Both the position numbers and the translations under genes were made by a program. Below, piece by piece: positions 7,519-15,293 of a DNA stretch of 34,671 nucleotides. Source of the DNA: Spirochaetaceae bacterium (GTDB lineage Bacteria; Spirochaetota; Spirochaetia; Treponematales; Breznakiellaceae). Numbering within the stretch: position 1 is the first letter of the stretch; each line of letters begins with the position of its first letter. Below the pieces are notes generated by a model, which was not told the origin of the DNA, searched no databases, and saw only the letters and a program-made list of their open reading frames with translations. The stretch is taken from NCBI GenBank assembly GCA_031283755.1, contig JAITBE010000020.1:1-34671 (forward strand), written 5' to 3'.

Positions 7519-7751
7519 CAATCACGGGTTTATTGATTATTTTGATGATCCGGGCGGATTATCTTGGGTATAACCCCAGGCAAAATCTCAACCGCGTCCG
7601 CATGATCCAGGGGAAACTGTTTTTCGATATTGAGCAGGGATATGGAATCCAAAACAAAAAACGCTGTACCGCTAAAAGTCCCCTGGAATTTGGCGTGTTT
7701 AAGCAGGTTTGTCTTGGCAAACAGGATCCGAAAATCCTGATCTGGCAACAA
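7519..7751 (-). pseudogene. Decayed partial duplicate of glpP
   Basis: Bases 7519-7730 align, almost gap-free and with close similarity by eye, to 4319-4530 inside glpP, an offset of exactly 3200. The copy encodes the segments NLLKHAK, FFVLDSISL and NIEKQFPLDHADAVEILPGV found in the intact protein. It has lost one A in the poly-A tract that encodes the Gln-Arg-Phe-Phe region, shifting the frame. It has a second shift after ILPGVIPKII, so the conserved PVIAGGL end is not read in frame. The 5' half of the gene is missing, although a short match to the sequence upstream of the intact start (near 7741-7760) suggests an internal deletion. It is not expected to make a working protein. Confidence 0.85.
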
Positions 7752-7794
7752 TAGCGGGTACCTAATAATTTTTACAAAATTTTTGCGAATTTAT

Positions 7795-7823
7795 TTGACA
7801 GATTGGATATTCACTGATATAAT
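7795..7823 (+). promoter_or_regulatory. Perfect-consensus sigma-70 promoter
   Basis: TTGACA (7795-7800), a 17-nt spacer, TATAAT (7818-7823): both hexamers and the spacing are the ideal values. Start of transcription should be near 7830. No open reading frame with a ribosome binding site follows closely. Instead a hairpin and T-run lie about 60 nt on, then leader copy C, and hydrolase B starts only at 8601. Confidence 0.75.
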
Positions 7824-7829
7824 AAGAAT

Positions 7830-7900
7830 TGAAATTTTGGGAAAGCAACCTCAGTTTTAGCAGGAAAAGTCGTCTTTTTGTCGCTTTTCCAAGTTTTTTT
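7830..7900 (+). ncRNA. Candidate small RNA or terminated leader (about 70 nt)
   Basis: The stretch starts at the predicted +1 of the perfect promoter and ends at a stem GGAAAAG (7863-7869) / CTTTTCC (7884-7890) followed after 3 nt by seven T residues (7894-7900). That is the layout of a short independently terminated transcript. The body contains no credible reading frame. Alternatively it is the first part of a long leader for hydrolase B, with two terminators in series. It matches no RNA family I recognise. Confidence 0.4.
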
Positions 7901-7958
7901 CGCTGAACTGGGGGCACACCAATCGGGGTTTGAGAAAGGCTCAACAGCAATCATAGTT

Positions 7959-8031
7959 TATAGTGCTCAAGAGAATAAGAGGACGGGCATGACAAACAGA
8001 AGGTTTGTCATGCCCTTTTTATGTTTTGAGC
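7959..8031 (+). promoter_or_regulatory. Leader box plus intrinsic terminator, copy C (upstream of hydrolase B)
   Basis: TATAGT (7959-7964) runs into the box GCTCAAGAGAATAAGAG (7965-7981). A perfect 13-bp stem follows (GGGCATGACAAAC 7985-7997, loop AGAAG, GTTTGTCATGCCC 8003-8015), then five T residues (8016-8020). TTGAGC at 8026-8031 is complementary to GCTCAA at the start of the box, so an alternative outer pairing is possible. The terminator lies some 580 nt before the ATG of hydrolase B, in the same orientation. Confidence 0.7.
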
Positions 8032-8105
8032 CTGTTTCAAAATCCCTTATTAAGGATGTATGTCTGTGTTGATACGTATATGTCCAAATCTATCTCAATT
8101 CGGAT

Positions 8106-8493
8106 GTGTCGTTATTGGTAGCACAATTTCAAATGATTGCATCCATATTGGAGGTCTCAAATGCAAAGATGATTGATATAATGAAAAGGGTGGGTATTAC
8201 CCGAAATACCTGGTCAAAGGCAATAAAAAACACCAAGAATGCGGGAAATGTACCTCCGCGGAGCAAACTTGTTTGCTGGTATCTTAGGCGTTGTGTTATT
8301 TGAACCGGAGCAGGGTATTAAACCAGACTCCCGAATAAAAAACATTTATTTATGGATCACCAAGAAGGAGCGTTATGTCTATGAAAAATATTCCCGCTTT
8401 ACCGGTGAACTAATCTTCATGTTGATTTTTGCGCTGGTGGATAGGATGCAAAAACATCTTAAAAACTTTTGGGGAAATAATGATCACCTTTAA
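8106..8493 (+). pseudogene. Broken small reading frame, possible regulator remnant
   Basis: Two overlapping frames look like one decayed gene. The first (from 8106) contains MIDIMKRVGITRNTWSKAIK, which has the rhythm of a TetR-type helix-turn-helix (Gly-Ile-x-Arg-x-Thr after a helix); the turn is followed by a stop at 8303. The second frame (8239-8493) continues with MREMYLRGANLFAGILG and ends in a hydrophobic and basic segment. A palindromic repeat copy (8262-8285) lies in the overlap and may have disrupted the frame. The regulator assignment is a guess from a short motif; the frame break is visible. Confidence 0.3.
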
Positions 8494-8600
8494 GGTACCT
8501 TTATGGCTGTTGAGCAGGAAAAGAGGTTCTTCCTGTTCTAAGAAAGAGGGTCTGTTTTAGGAATCTGAGAGGCCATTGCCTCAAAACAAAGGAGAATTTT

Positions 8601-10433
8601 ATGGAAAATCAGAAAAAAAACGCAAAAAAATGGCTCATAATTGCACTGGCATTGTGTCTTATAAGTGTAATCGGCGCTTCGTTTGTCCAAACAAGCAGCG
8701 GCAAGGTCATAGTAAAGGATCTCCGGTGGGAAACCACTAAGGGCTATCAGATGAGTGGTCTTTTGTTTGTTCCTGCGGGTACAAGTCCTGAAAAGCCAAT
8801 TCCGGGAATTGTAGTCAGTCATGGTATGTTTAACAATCGGGAGATGCAGGATCTTAACTATGTTGAACTTTCTCGACGGGGTTTTGTGGTTCTTTCCATG
8901 GATATGTTTAATCATGGTTATTCTGAAAATAGTACCAATCAAATCGGCGGGATCCTCTTGGGTATGTATGAAGCGGTAAAAATGCTGGATTCTTTGCCCT
9001 ATGTAGATTCATCGCGAATTGGGATCACAGGACATTCATTGGGCGGTATGTCCAGTAATATAGCTGTCAACATAGATAATGCGGCACCCCGTCGTTTAGT
9101 ATCAGCGGTCCTCCTCAACTGTGCGGATGCTACCTATGTCAATGATACGGGAGAGTTCGTCGATATTTACGGCGGCCGTGATGTGGGAATAGTTGCCGCT
9201 AAGTACGACGAATTTTTTATGCGTCAGGATGACGGGAAAGGAAACACCACTATTCCTCGGGAATATATCAATTATTCCAATGCTCAGTCATTTCTCCATT
9301 TTGGAACCAATCCGGCATCACTGGAAAAACGATCTGCTGAAACGCTTTACCACAAAACCATTGATGGGCAAGATGCCATACGTATAATTTATAATCCCGC
9401 TATCATCCATCCTTGGTCTCATTTTTCCCAACAATCTACCATCGCCACCATCAACTTCTTTACCGAATCTTTAGGTGTTCCCAATCCAATAGCCGCAGAA
9501 AATCAGATCTGGCAATTAAAAGTATTCTTTAATCTCCTCGGACTGGTGGGATTCGGTATATTTGTTGTCTCTTTTACCATCCTCATGTCATTTACGCCTT
9601 TTTTCTCAAGTCTAAGGGCAAAAGAGCCGCTTACGGCCGCCGATGGGGACAGGACTACTGTGCTTTGGTTTTGGATCGGTTTAATCGCCGCATGTCTTTT
9701 CGGAACCCTAATGTATGTCCCGATACTCAACGGATTCCCCAGCTTCACTACCGTCAAGACATGGAGTATTGCCCAAAGTTCACCTTTTGGAATAAGTATG
9801 TGGGCGGCATTCTGCGGAGTATTTTCAATAGTCCTCATGATTATAAGTTACCGGATCTACGGAAAAAAGAACGGTGTCAATTTAGCTGCACGAGGTGTCA
9901 TCCTTTCACTTCCAATACTGGGTAAAACACTACTCCTGGCACTTATCACCGTAACGGTCTCTTATGAACTGGTGTTTCTTGCCGGCTTTTTCTTTAAAAC
10001 CGATTTTAGGATTTGGACTTTGGCGATTAAGGCCTTTAATGCCGAAAAAATACGAATTGCCTTCTTTCCCTATCTTTGGCTTTTTCTTATATTTTATGTG
10101 GCGAATTCAGTGGCAATCAACACTTTTAACTTTATCAAAATCGGCAAAAAAGAATGGATCAACACGGTTATCGTCGCTATCTTTAATACATTACCACCGG
10201 CAATCTTGCTGCTGATACAGTATATCGGATTTGTTATTACCGGTGAACTGGGACTGGGGATAAGCACCAACATGGTCGTTGTTTGGCTATTCCCTATTAC
10301 GGTCATTCTACCGGCTACCGCAATAATATCAAGAAAAATTTATCGCATTACCAACAACCCATATCTTCCGGGTATTATCAACGGCATTATAGTTACTCTC
10401 ATTGCATGTACTAATACCCTTACGTGGTTATGA
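8601..10433 (+). CDS. Membrane-anchored alpha/beta hydrolase with polytopic C-terminus (hydrolase B)
   Basis: A 610-residue paralogue of hydrolase A, transcribed away from it. An N-terminal anchor at residues 11-30 is followed by the hydrolase domain. This domain has oxyanion HGM in the VVSHGMFNN segment, nucleophile elbow GHSLGG (Ser146) and the late His in IHPWSHF, which aligns with HPMIHF of hydrolase A. The shared phrase QDLNYVELSRRGFVVLSMD links the two copies. The C-terminal half has about eight predicted membrane segments and ends ITLIACTNTLTWL-like (VTLIACTNTLTWL). The start is supported by AAAGGAG 6 nt upstream. Two terminators follow the stop. The coding sequence looks more AT-rich than hydrolase A, suggesting an older or separately acquired duplicate. 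Confidence 0.85.
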   Translation: MENQKKNAKKWLIIALALCLISVIGASFVQTSSGKVIVKDLRWETTKGYQMSGLLFVPAGTSPEKPIPGIVVSHGMFNNREMQDLNYVELSRRGFVVLSMDMFNHGYSENSTNQIGGILLGMYEAVKMLDSLPYVDSSRIGITGHSLGGMSSNIAVNIDNAAPRRLVSAVLLNCADATYVNDTGEFVDIYGGRDVGIVAAKYDEFFMRQDDGKGNTTIPREYINYSNAQSFLHFGTNPASLEKRSAETLYHKTIDGQDAIRIIYNPAIIHPWSHFSQQSTIATINFFTESLGVPNPIAAENQIWQLKVFFNLLGLVGFGIFVVSFTILMSFTPFFSSLRAKEPLTAADGDRTTVLWFWIGLIAACLFGTLMYVPILNGFPSFTTVKTWSIAQSSPFGISMWAAFCGVFSIVLMIISYRIYGKKNGVNLAARGVILSLPILGKTLLLALITVTVSYELVFLAGFFFKTDFRIWTLAIKAFNAEKIRIAFFPYLWLFLIFYVANSVAINTFNFIKIGKKEWINTVIVAIFNTLPPAILLLIQYIGFVITGELGLGISTNMVVVWLFPITVILPATAIISRKIYRITNNPYLPGIINGIIVTLIACTNTLTWL

Positions 10434-10438
10434 AGTAG

Positions 10439-10516
10439 ATTTGTGAGAGAATCCGGTTGATTCTCTCACAAATCGTGCAATTTTTCGCCTTAGGGCTACG
10501 AAATTGCTATTTTTTA
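10439..10516 (+). terminator. Two tandem terminators after hydrolase B
   Basis: The first is a perfect 14-bp stem (ATTTGTGAGAGAAT at 10439-10452, ATTCTCTCACAAAT at 10460-10473, loop CCGGTTG). The second has arms GCAATTT-CG (from 10477) and CGAAATTGC (to 10507) followed by a T-rich tail from 10508. They separate hydrolase B from the convergent queA gene and may act on both strands. Confidence 0.8.
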
Positions 10517-10552
10517 ATAAAATTTGATCAAAAACCGAAATTTCCTCTCGCA

Positions 10553-11572
10553 TCACCGGATCAGCATCGCGTCCCCGTAACTGAAAAACCGGTACTTCTC
10601 CTGTACTGCCTGGGCATAGGTTTCCAGGATTTTTTCCCGGCCCGCAAAGGCCGAGACCAGCATCAGCAGGGTGGAACCGGGGGTGTGAAAATTGGTAAAG
10701 AGGGCATCCACCACTTTAAAGGAATAGCCTGGGTAAATAAAGATCGAAGTACTCCCCTCCCCCCGTTCCAGCCGGCCGGCCTTCCAGGCCGATTCCAGGG
10801 TACGGACACTGGTGGTTCCCACGGCAACGATCCTCCGTTTTTCCGCCTTGGCCCGCTCTATTTTATCCGCCGCTTCTTCGCCGATAGAAAAAATCTCCTC
10901 GTGCATGGGATGGTCTTCGATATTTTCGGCCCGCACCGGAAGGAAAGTCCCCAACCCCACATGCAGGGTGATATAGGCTGTCTCCATCCCCGCCGCTTCC
11001 AGCCGTCCCAGGAGTTCCCGGGTAAAGTGGAGCCCTGCGGTGGGGGCCGCCGCGGAACCCCAGGGCCCGGCATAGACCGTCTGGTAACGTTCGCTGTCCC
11101 CGGGGGTATCCTCCCGTTTGATATAGGGCGGCAGGGGGATGCGGCCGTGCAGGTCCAGCCAGTGATCATCAATGCTTCGGTCAAACCGGAGAAATCGGAA
11201 TTCCCCTTCGGCCCCGGTGATCTCCGCGCTGACCCCGCCTGAAAATACATAGCGGCTCCCGGGACGGCGGCGGTTTGAGCGCTGAACCAGGGTTTTCCAG
11301 GTCAGGACATCCTGTTTGGTAAGGAGGAGGAATTCCACCCGGGCGCCGGTTTTTTCCGCGGTTCCCCGCAGCCGGGCCTTGCGGACCCGGGAATTATTAA
11401 ACACCAGCAGGGATCGGGGTTCCAAAAGACCCGGCAGTTCCCCCACCAGGTGATGGCCGCTGCACCCCGTCCCCCGATCCAGCACCAAAAGCCGGCTCTG
11501 TCCCCGTTCCGCCGGAGGATACTGGGCGATGAGCGCCGGGGGAAGATCAAAAAAGAAAGCCCGGGTCTTCAT
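10553..11572 (-). CDS. queA: S-adenosylmethionine:tRNA ribosyltransferase-isomerase
   Basis: Transfers the ribosyl part of SAM to preQ1 in tRNA, making epoxyqueuosine at the wobble position. About 339 residues, the usual length. Recognisable segments are [110 protein letters not shown] and the C-terminal [12 protein letters not shown] take [11 protein letters not shown] (11572) as the start by family comparison; an in-frame ATG at 11602 would add ten residues. Either start lies inside the end of ruvB (26- or 56-nt overlap), so translation is probably coupled. It works in the same pathway as tgt, found 17 kb away. Confidence 0.95.
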   Translation of the reverse strand: MKTRAFFFDLPPALIAQYPPAERGQSRLLVLDRGTGCSGHHLVGELPGLLEPRSLLVFNNSRVRKARLRGTAEKTGARVEFLLLTKQDVLTWKTLVQRSNRRRPGSRYVFSGGVSAEITGAEGEFRFLRFDRSIDDHWLDLHGRIPLPPYIKREDTPGDSERYQTVYAGPWGSAAAPTAGLHFTRELLGRLEAAGMETAYITLHVGLGTFLPVRAENIEDHPMHEEIFSIGEEAADKIERAKAEKRRIVAVGTTSVRTLESAWKAGRLERGEGSTSIFIYPGYSFKVVDALFTNFHTPGSTLLMLVSAFAGREKILETYAQAVQEKYRFFSYGDAMLIR

Positions 11573-12662
11573 GGTTTTTTCGGGAAAGGTTGAGATGTTC
11601 ATAGGCCTGAGGCGTTACCACCCTGCCCCGGGGGGTACGCTGGAGCAGCCCCGACTGAATAAGGTAGGGCTCGTAATAATCCTCCAAGGTGTCCACCGCC
11701 TCCCCCACGGAAATGGCCAGGGTTTCCGCTCCCACAGGTCCGCCCTGGTATCGTTCTATGATAATTCTGAGGATCTCCCGGTCATGCCGTTCCAAACCGA
11801 GGGAGTCGATCTCAAGCCGTTTAAGCCCTTCCTCCACCACCTCTTGGGTAATGGCGGCCTTCCCCATAACCTGGGCAAAGTCCCGCATCCGCCGGAGGAG
11901 CCGGTTCGCCACCCGGGGAGTTCCCCGGGCGGAGCTTGCCAAAAGAGCCGCGGCATCATCCTCAATAACGGCTTTGAGGATCCCTGCGGAACGGCGGACT
12001 ATAGCCTCCACGTCGGCCTGCTCGTAAAAGGAAAACCGGCAGGTGATCCCAAAACGGCTAATCAGAGGACTTGAAACATTCCCCGCCTTGGTGGTGGCCC
12101 CCACCAGGGTAAAGGGGGGTATGGGAATCCGAATGGTCCGGGCGCTGGGTCCCTGGCCGATGATCCAGTCCAACTCGTAGTCCTCCATGGCGATGTAGAG
12201 CATCTCCTCAATGGCGGGCTTAAGCCGGTGGATCTCGTCGATAAAAAAAACCGTTTTTTCCGCTACCGTGGTGAGGATCCCCGCCAGGTCCTTGGGTTTA
12301 TCCAAGGCCGGGGCGGAAGTTACCTTGAAGTCGACTTCCAGTTCCCGGGCCACCACCTGGGCCAGGGTCGTTTTCCCCAGTCCCGGAGGACCGATAAGGA
12401 AAAGATGATCCAGGCTCTCGTTCCGGGCCTTGGCGGCGGAAATAAAAATCCCCAGGTTTTCCTTCATCACCGCCTGGCCCAAAAATTCCCCAAGGCTCCG
12501 GGGCCGCAGGGATAGATCCCCCTCATCCCCGGTCTGGGGAATTTCAGGATGGAGAATCCCCGGGTCTACGGCCGGCCCGGCATTATTCCCCCGGGAGGGT
12601 GTCTTGCCGCGGGGAGTCGTCTCATGGGACAATTCATTTCTCATTGTTTTTTTGATCGGCAT
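11547..12662 (-). CDS. ruvB: Holliday junction branch migration ATPase RuvB
   Basis: Hexameric AAA+ motor that with RuvA drives branch migration. The protein has Walker [10 protein letters not shown], Walker B DEIHR, sensor 1 GATTKAG, the arginine-finger SRFG and the C-terminal winged helix ending in [21 protein letters not shown]. The start at 12662 is favoured by GAGGAG 9 nt upstream, giving 371 residues. That leaves about 50 low-complexity residues (Thr, Pro, Gly, Asn rich) before the conserved [12 protein letters not shown], longer than in most RuvB. A later ATG at 12644 is possible. No ruvA or ruvC is adjacent. It overlaps queA at the 3' end and follows rluB after 83 nt. Confidence 0.96.
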   Translation of the reverse strand: MPIKKTMRNELSHETTPRGKTPSRGNNAGPAVDPGILHPEIPQTGDEGDLSLRPRSLGEFLGQAVMKENLGIFISAAKARNESLDHLFLIGPPGLGKTTLAQVVARELEVDFKVTSAPALDKPKDLAGILTTVAEKTVFFIDEIHRLKPAIEEMLYIAMEDYELDWIIGQGPSARTIRIPIPPFTLVGATTKAGNVSSPLISRFGITCRFSFYEQADVEAIVRRSAGILKAVIEDDAAALLASSARGTPRVANRLLRRMRDFAQVMGKAAITQEVVEEGLKRLEIDSLGLERHDREILRIIIERYQGGPVGAETLAISVGEAVDTLEDYYEPYLIQSGLLQRTPRGRVVTPQAYEHLNLSRKNHEDPGFLF

Positions 12663-12721
12663 TTTATCCCGCTCCTCTGTTACGGATAATCCAGGGTTCC
12701 GGGGCAAAACCCCACGAATTT

Positions 12722-12745
12722 CCAGGGTAAAGGTATTTACCCTGG
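12722..12745 (-). terminator. Hairpin directly after the rluB-like stop
   Basis: A perfect 10-bp stem CCAGGGTAAA (12722-12731) / TTTACCCTGG (12736-12745) with a 4-nt loop begins the base after the stop codon. It lacks a T-run, so it may slow decay or partly separate the rluB and ruvB messages rather than end transcription. Confidence 0.45.
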
Positions 12746-13519
12746 TTATACCCCTTTTCCCGCCAATTTTTCCCGTTCCTCAAGGGCAAGGGGTCTTGAG
12801 GCGCCTTCCGCCAGGGCGCCTAAAAGCACCGGACCTATCCTAACCCGGTGGAGCTTCACCGGGTGCAGGTGAAAATAGGAAAAAACCCGGCGAATCTCCC
12901 GGTTTTTCCCTTCGATTAAAACAATCCGCAGGGATTTTTTCCCCAGCCGTTCTATTCCTGAGGATTGATAAAAAACCTGATCAATTATAACGCCCCGGAC
13001 AAAGTCCTCCAGCATCTTATCGGGAATGGGACCGGAAGCTTCTACCAGATATTCTTTTTCAATTTCCGCCGAAGGGTGGCTTATTTTCGCGGCAAAGCCG
13101 CCGTCATTGGTAAAGAGGATGAGCCCGGAAGAACGGAAATCCAGGCGGCCCACATGGTAGAGCCGCTCCCTAATATTCCCGGGGAGCAGTTCCTGTGCCA
13201 GGGGCCTTCCCTGGGGATCGGCGGAACTACAGATATACAGGGGAGGCTTGTGGAGGGCCAGATAATGAAAAGCCCGCTCCGGCCGCAAAAGAACCCCGTC
13301 CAGACAGACCTGCGCTTCCGGGGATACCTTTTCGCCGGGAGTGGACACGATCCGGCCGTTTACCGAAACCCTGCCCTCGGCGATGAGCTTTTCCGAAGCC
13401 CGCCGGGAAGCAACCCCGGCGTGGGCCAGGTAGACCTGCAACCTGAGGACTTGTTCCCCCTCCGGAAGGGCGGTTTCAACCTTGTCCGTCGAGTTCAAAC
13501 CGATCGCTCTCTTTTTCAT
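12746..13519 (-). CDS. rluB: Pseudouridine synthase, RsuA/RluB family
   Basis: Converts a specific uridine in rRNA (in the RluB branch, helix 93 region of 23S) to pseudouridine. An S4 RNA-binding domain occupies about residues 25-70 ([20 protein letters not shown]). The catalytic domain follows, with [20 protein letters not shown], the catalytic Asp in [18 protein letters not shown] and the C-terminal [15 protein letters not shown]. 257 residues is typical. The exact target site (RsuA, RluB, RluE or RluF type) is not certain; the scpA-scpB-rluB order favours RluB. No good Shine-Dalgarno precedes the ATG, and the gene overlaps scpB by 44 nt, so coupled translation is likely. Confidence 0.88.
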   Translation of the reverse strand: MKKRAIGLNSTDKVETALPEGEQVLRLQVYLAHAGVASRRASEKLIAEGRVSVNGRIVSTPGEKVSPEAQVCLDGVLLRPERAFHYLALHKPPLYICSSADPQGRPLAQELLPGNIRERLYHVGRLDFRSSGLILFTNDGGFAAKISHPSAEIEKEYLVEASGPIPDKMLEDFVRGVIIDQVFYQSSGIERLGKKSLRIVLIEGKNREIRRVFSYFHLHPVKLHRVRIGPVLLGALAEGASRPLALEEREKLAGKGV

Positions 13520-14027
13520 CGAGTTTGGGAAGATCCGCGATAGTTTCCAGGCGGAAGAATTTCAAAAATTCCCGGGTAGTTCCGTATTGGATAGGTTTTC
13601 CGGGAATGTCCTTTTTCCCGGTTTCCCGGATCAGTCCCTTATCCAAAAGGAGCCGTATCATCGTATCCGCCTGCACCCCCCGGATCGCCTCAATTTCACT
13701 GCGGGTAATGGGCTGAGAATAGGCGATGATCGAGAGGGTTTCCAGGGCGGCCTTGGACAACTTGGACTCGTTTTTTTTACCGTACCGCTCTTTAAGATTA
13801 TCCCAGTACTCTTTTTTCGGAGATATCATCACTCCCCCGCCGATTCGGGACAATTCTACCCCCGAATCTTCCTGGGCATAGCGGTTTTCCAGGGCCTCCA
13901 AGGCTAACTTAACCACATCCCGGGAAAGGGCGGATATTCGGGAAAGGGCGGCTTCGTCTAAGGGGTCTGCCTCAAGGTATAAAATCGCCTCAATTAACGC
14001 TGTTTCTTTCTCCAACCGTAACTCCAT
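13476..14027 (-). CDS. scpB: Segregation and condensation protein B
   Basis: Winged-helix subunit of the SMC-ScpA-ScpB condensin complex, which compacts and helps separate the chromosome. About 183 residues. The N-terminal KETALIEAILYLEADPLDEA helix and the central KAALETLSIIAYSQPITRSEIEAIRGV are diagnostic. The ATG at 14027 is preferred to the in-frame GTG at 14033 because GAGG lies 6 nt before it. It overlaps scpA by 38 nt at the start and rluB by 44 nt at the end. No smc gene is in the window. Confidence 0.95.
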   Translation of the reverse strand: MELRLEKETALIEAILYLEADPLDEAALSRISALSRDVVKLALEALENRYAQEDSGVELSRIGGGVMISPKKEYWDNLKERYGKKNESKLSKAALETLSIIAYSQPITRSEIEAIRGVQADTMIRLLLDKGLIRETGKKDIPGKPIQYGTTREFLKFFRLETIADLPKLDEKESDRFELDGQG

Positions 14028-14757
14028 GGACACCCTCGTAAGGCCGAATGACTATATCCCCAAACATACGATTCTGAAAAATAGAAACCGTCCGGGTTTT
14101 TACCGCCTCAAGAATCGCAAGGAAGGCGCAAACAATATCCATCACCGATCCATTCCGTACCAGGAGATCCGCAAAACTACACTCCCCCCGGATCTCCAGC
14201 AATTCCGACATGAGGGCGATTTTTTCATTGATAGATACCTCTTCATAGAGGTCGATGATCTGTTCCCCCGAAAGGTGCGTCATAAGGCCGGAAAAAGTCT
14301 TTAAAAGATCCCAAACATCGACCTTTTCCCAGAGGGTATCCTCCGTAAAGGGAAGGGCCCGCTGGAGTTTTTTCCGCTCGATAACCCATTCGGCCTCCCG
14401 TTCCTTTTCTTCCATAAGCTGGGAGAGTTTTTTAAATTTCTGATATTCCACGAGTTTTTCCACTAGTTCCTGCCGTGGGTCTTCTGCATCCTCATCGGCT
14501 TCGATTTCCACCGGTAAAAGCATCCGGGATTTTATATAGAGCAGGGTTGCCGCCATGACGTGAAATTCCGTCAATTCCTCCAGATCCAGGGCGGTACTGT
14601 ACTTTAAATAATCAAGGTATTGTTCGGTGATCTGCGCGACCGGGATGTCATAGATATTAACCTCGTTTTTTTTTATTAAAAAAAGCAGAAGGTCCAGCGG
14701 GCCTTCGAATTCATTTATTCTGAAATTTCGGACCGTATTTGAGTTTTGGATGTCCAT
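13990..14757 (-). CDS. scpA: Segregation and condensation protein A
   Basis: Kleisin subunit that bridges the SMC heads and binds an ScpB dimer. 255 residues, usual length. The N-terminal [20 protein letters not shown] followed by IYDIPVAQITEQYLDYL is the classic ScpA opening. FHVMAATLLYIKSRMLLP completes the SMC neck-binding region. The acidic and charged middle (EADEDAEDPRQELVEKLVEY) and the short C-terminal winged helix are present. The ribosome binding site is weak, and the gene overlaps the end of folK by 43 nt, consistent with translation coupled to the upstream genes. Confidence 0.96.
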   Translation of the reverse strand: MDIQNSNTVRNFRINEFEGPLDLLLFLIKKNEVNIYDIPVAQITEQYLDYLKYSTALDLEELTEFHVMAATLLYIKSRMLLPVEIEADEDAEDPRQELVEKLVEYQKFKKLSQLMEEKEREAEWVIERKKLQRALPFTEDTLWEKVDVWDLLKTFSGLMTHLSGEQIIDLYEEVSINEKIALMSELLEIRGECSFADLLVRNGSVMDIVCAFLAILEAVKTRTVSIFQNRMFGDIVIRPYEGVHGVTVGERNSVN

Positions 14758-15293
14758 TTGCTATCAGTATATCCCCCCGGGCCCGCATAGTAAATACCCT
14801 GACGGGGGAGTTCTTCCATAAAAACCCGGTAAGCCTTACCGGTCCGGGGATCCGCCGCGTCAGGAAAAAGTTCCAGCAAGGGAACCAGGGCGAACCGGCG
14901 TTCGGTAAGCCGGGGATGGGGAATTTCCAGTTCCGGGGGCTCGGACAAAACAAGGCCGCCGAAAAGGAGAATATCGATGTCCAGGGGACGTTCCCCCCAG
15001 CGGCGTTCCTTTTTCCGATCCCTGCCGAACCGGGCTTCGACGCGGTGGATATGTTCCAGCAATTCCCGGGGCTCTCCCCGGTAACGGCCCCCGAGGGCGG
15101 TATTAAGAAATCGGCTTTGATCCGTTACCTGGAGGGGATCGGTCTCAAAAAAAGAAGCGATCCGTATTTCCCCCAGTATTTCCCTCAAAACCCCCAGGGC
15201 ATCCCTCAGAATTCCGCGGGAATCCCCCTGGTTTGAGCCTAAGCCCAACACCACCGGGATTCCGGCCGCTTGCTCTGGTTCAGAAAAGACCAT
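14715..15293 (-). CDS. folK: 2-amino-4-hydroxy-6-hydroxymethyldihydropteridine diphosphokinase
   Basis: Transfers pyrophosphate from ATP to 6-hydroxymethyl-7,8-dihydropterin in folate synthesis. The HPPK motifs are all present: [12 protein letters not shown] at residues 14-25, a FLNTAL strand, the [15 protein letters not shown] magnesium/ATP region and [19 protein letters not shown]. 192 residues is slightly longer than many HPPK (about 160), owing to a C-terminal tail whose DNA overlaps scpA. The ATG overlaps the recA stop region by 14 nt, so folK is co-transcribed with and probably coupled to recA. No folP or folB is adjacent. Confidence 0.94.
   Translation of the reverse strand: MVFSEPEQAAGIPVVLGLGSNQGDSRGILRDALGVLREILGEIRIASFFETDPLQVTDQSRFLNTALGGRYRGEPRELLEHIHRVEARFGRDRKKERRWGERPLDIDILLFGGLVLSEPPELEIPHPRLTERRFALVPLLELFPDAADPRTGKAYRVFMEELPRQGIYYAGPGGYTDSKWTSKTQIRSEISE

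Noticed and set aside
7762-7950. Minus-strand 62-codon frame opposite the candidate small RNA
   Set aside because: No ribosome binding site, basic low-complexity translation, and it crosses the perfect plus-strand promoter.
7274-8285. A complete insertion sequence or transposase gene in the rearranged region
   Set aside because: No transposase motif, no long terminal repeats with target duplications; only short palindromes and one 13-nt inverted repeat are present.
10457-11242. Plus-strand 261-codon frame opposite queA
   Set aside because: Antisense to queA, Gly/Pro/Arg-rich shadow without domain or start signal.
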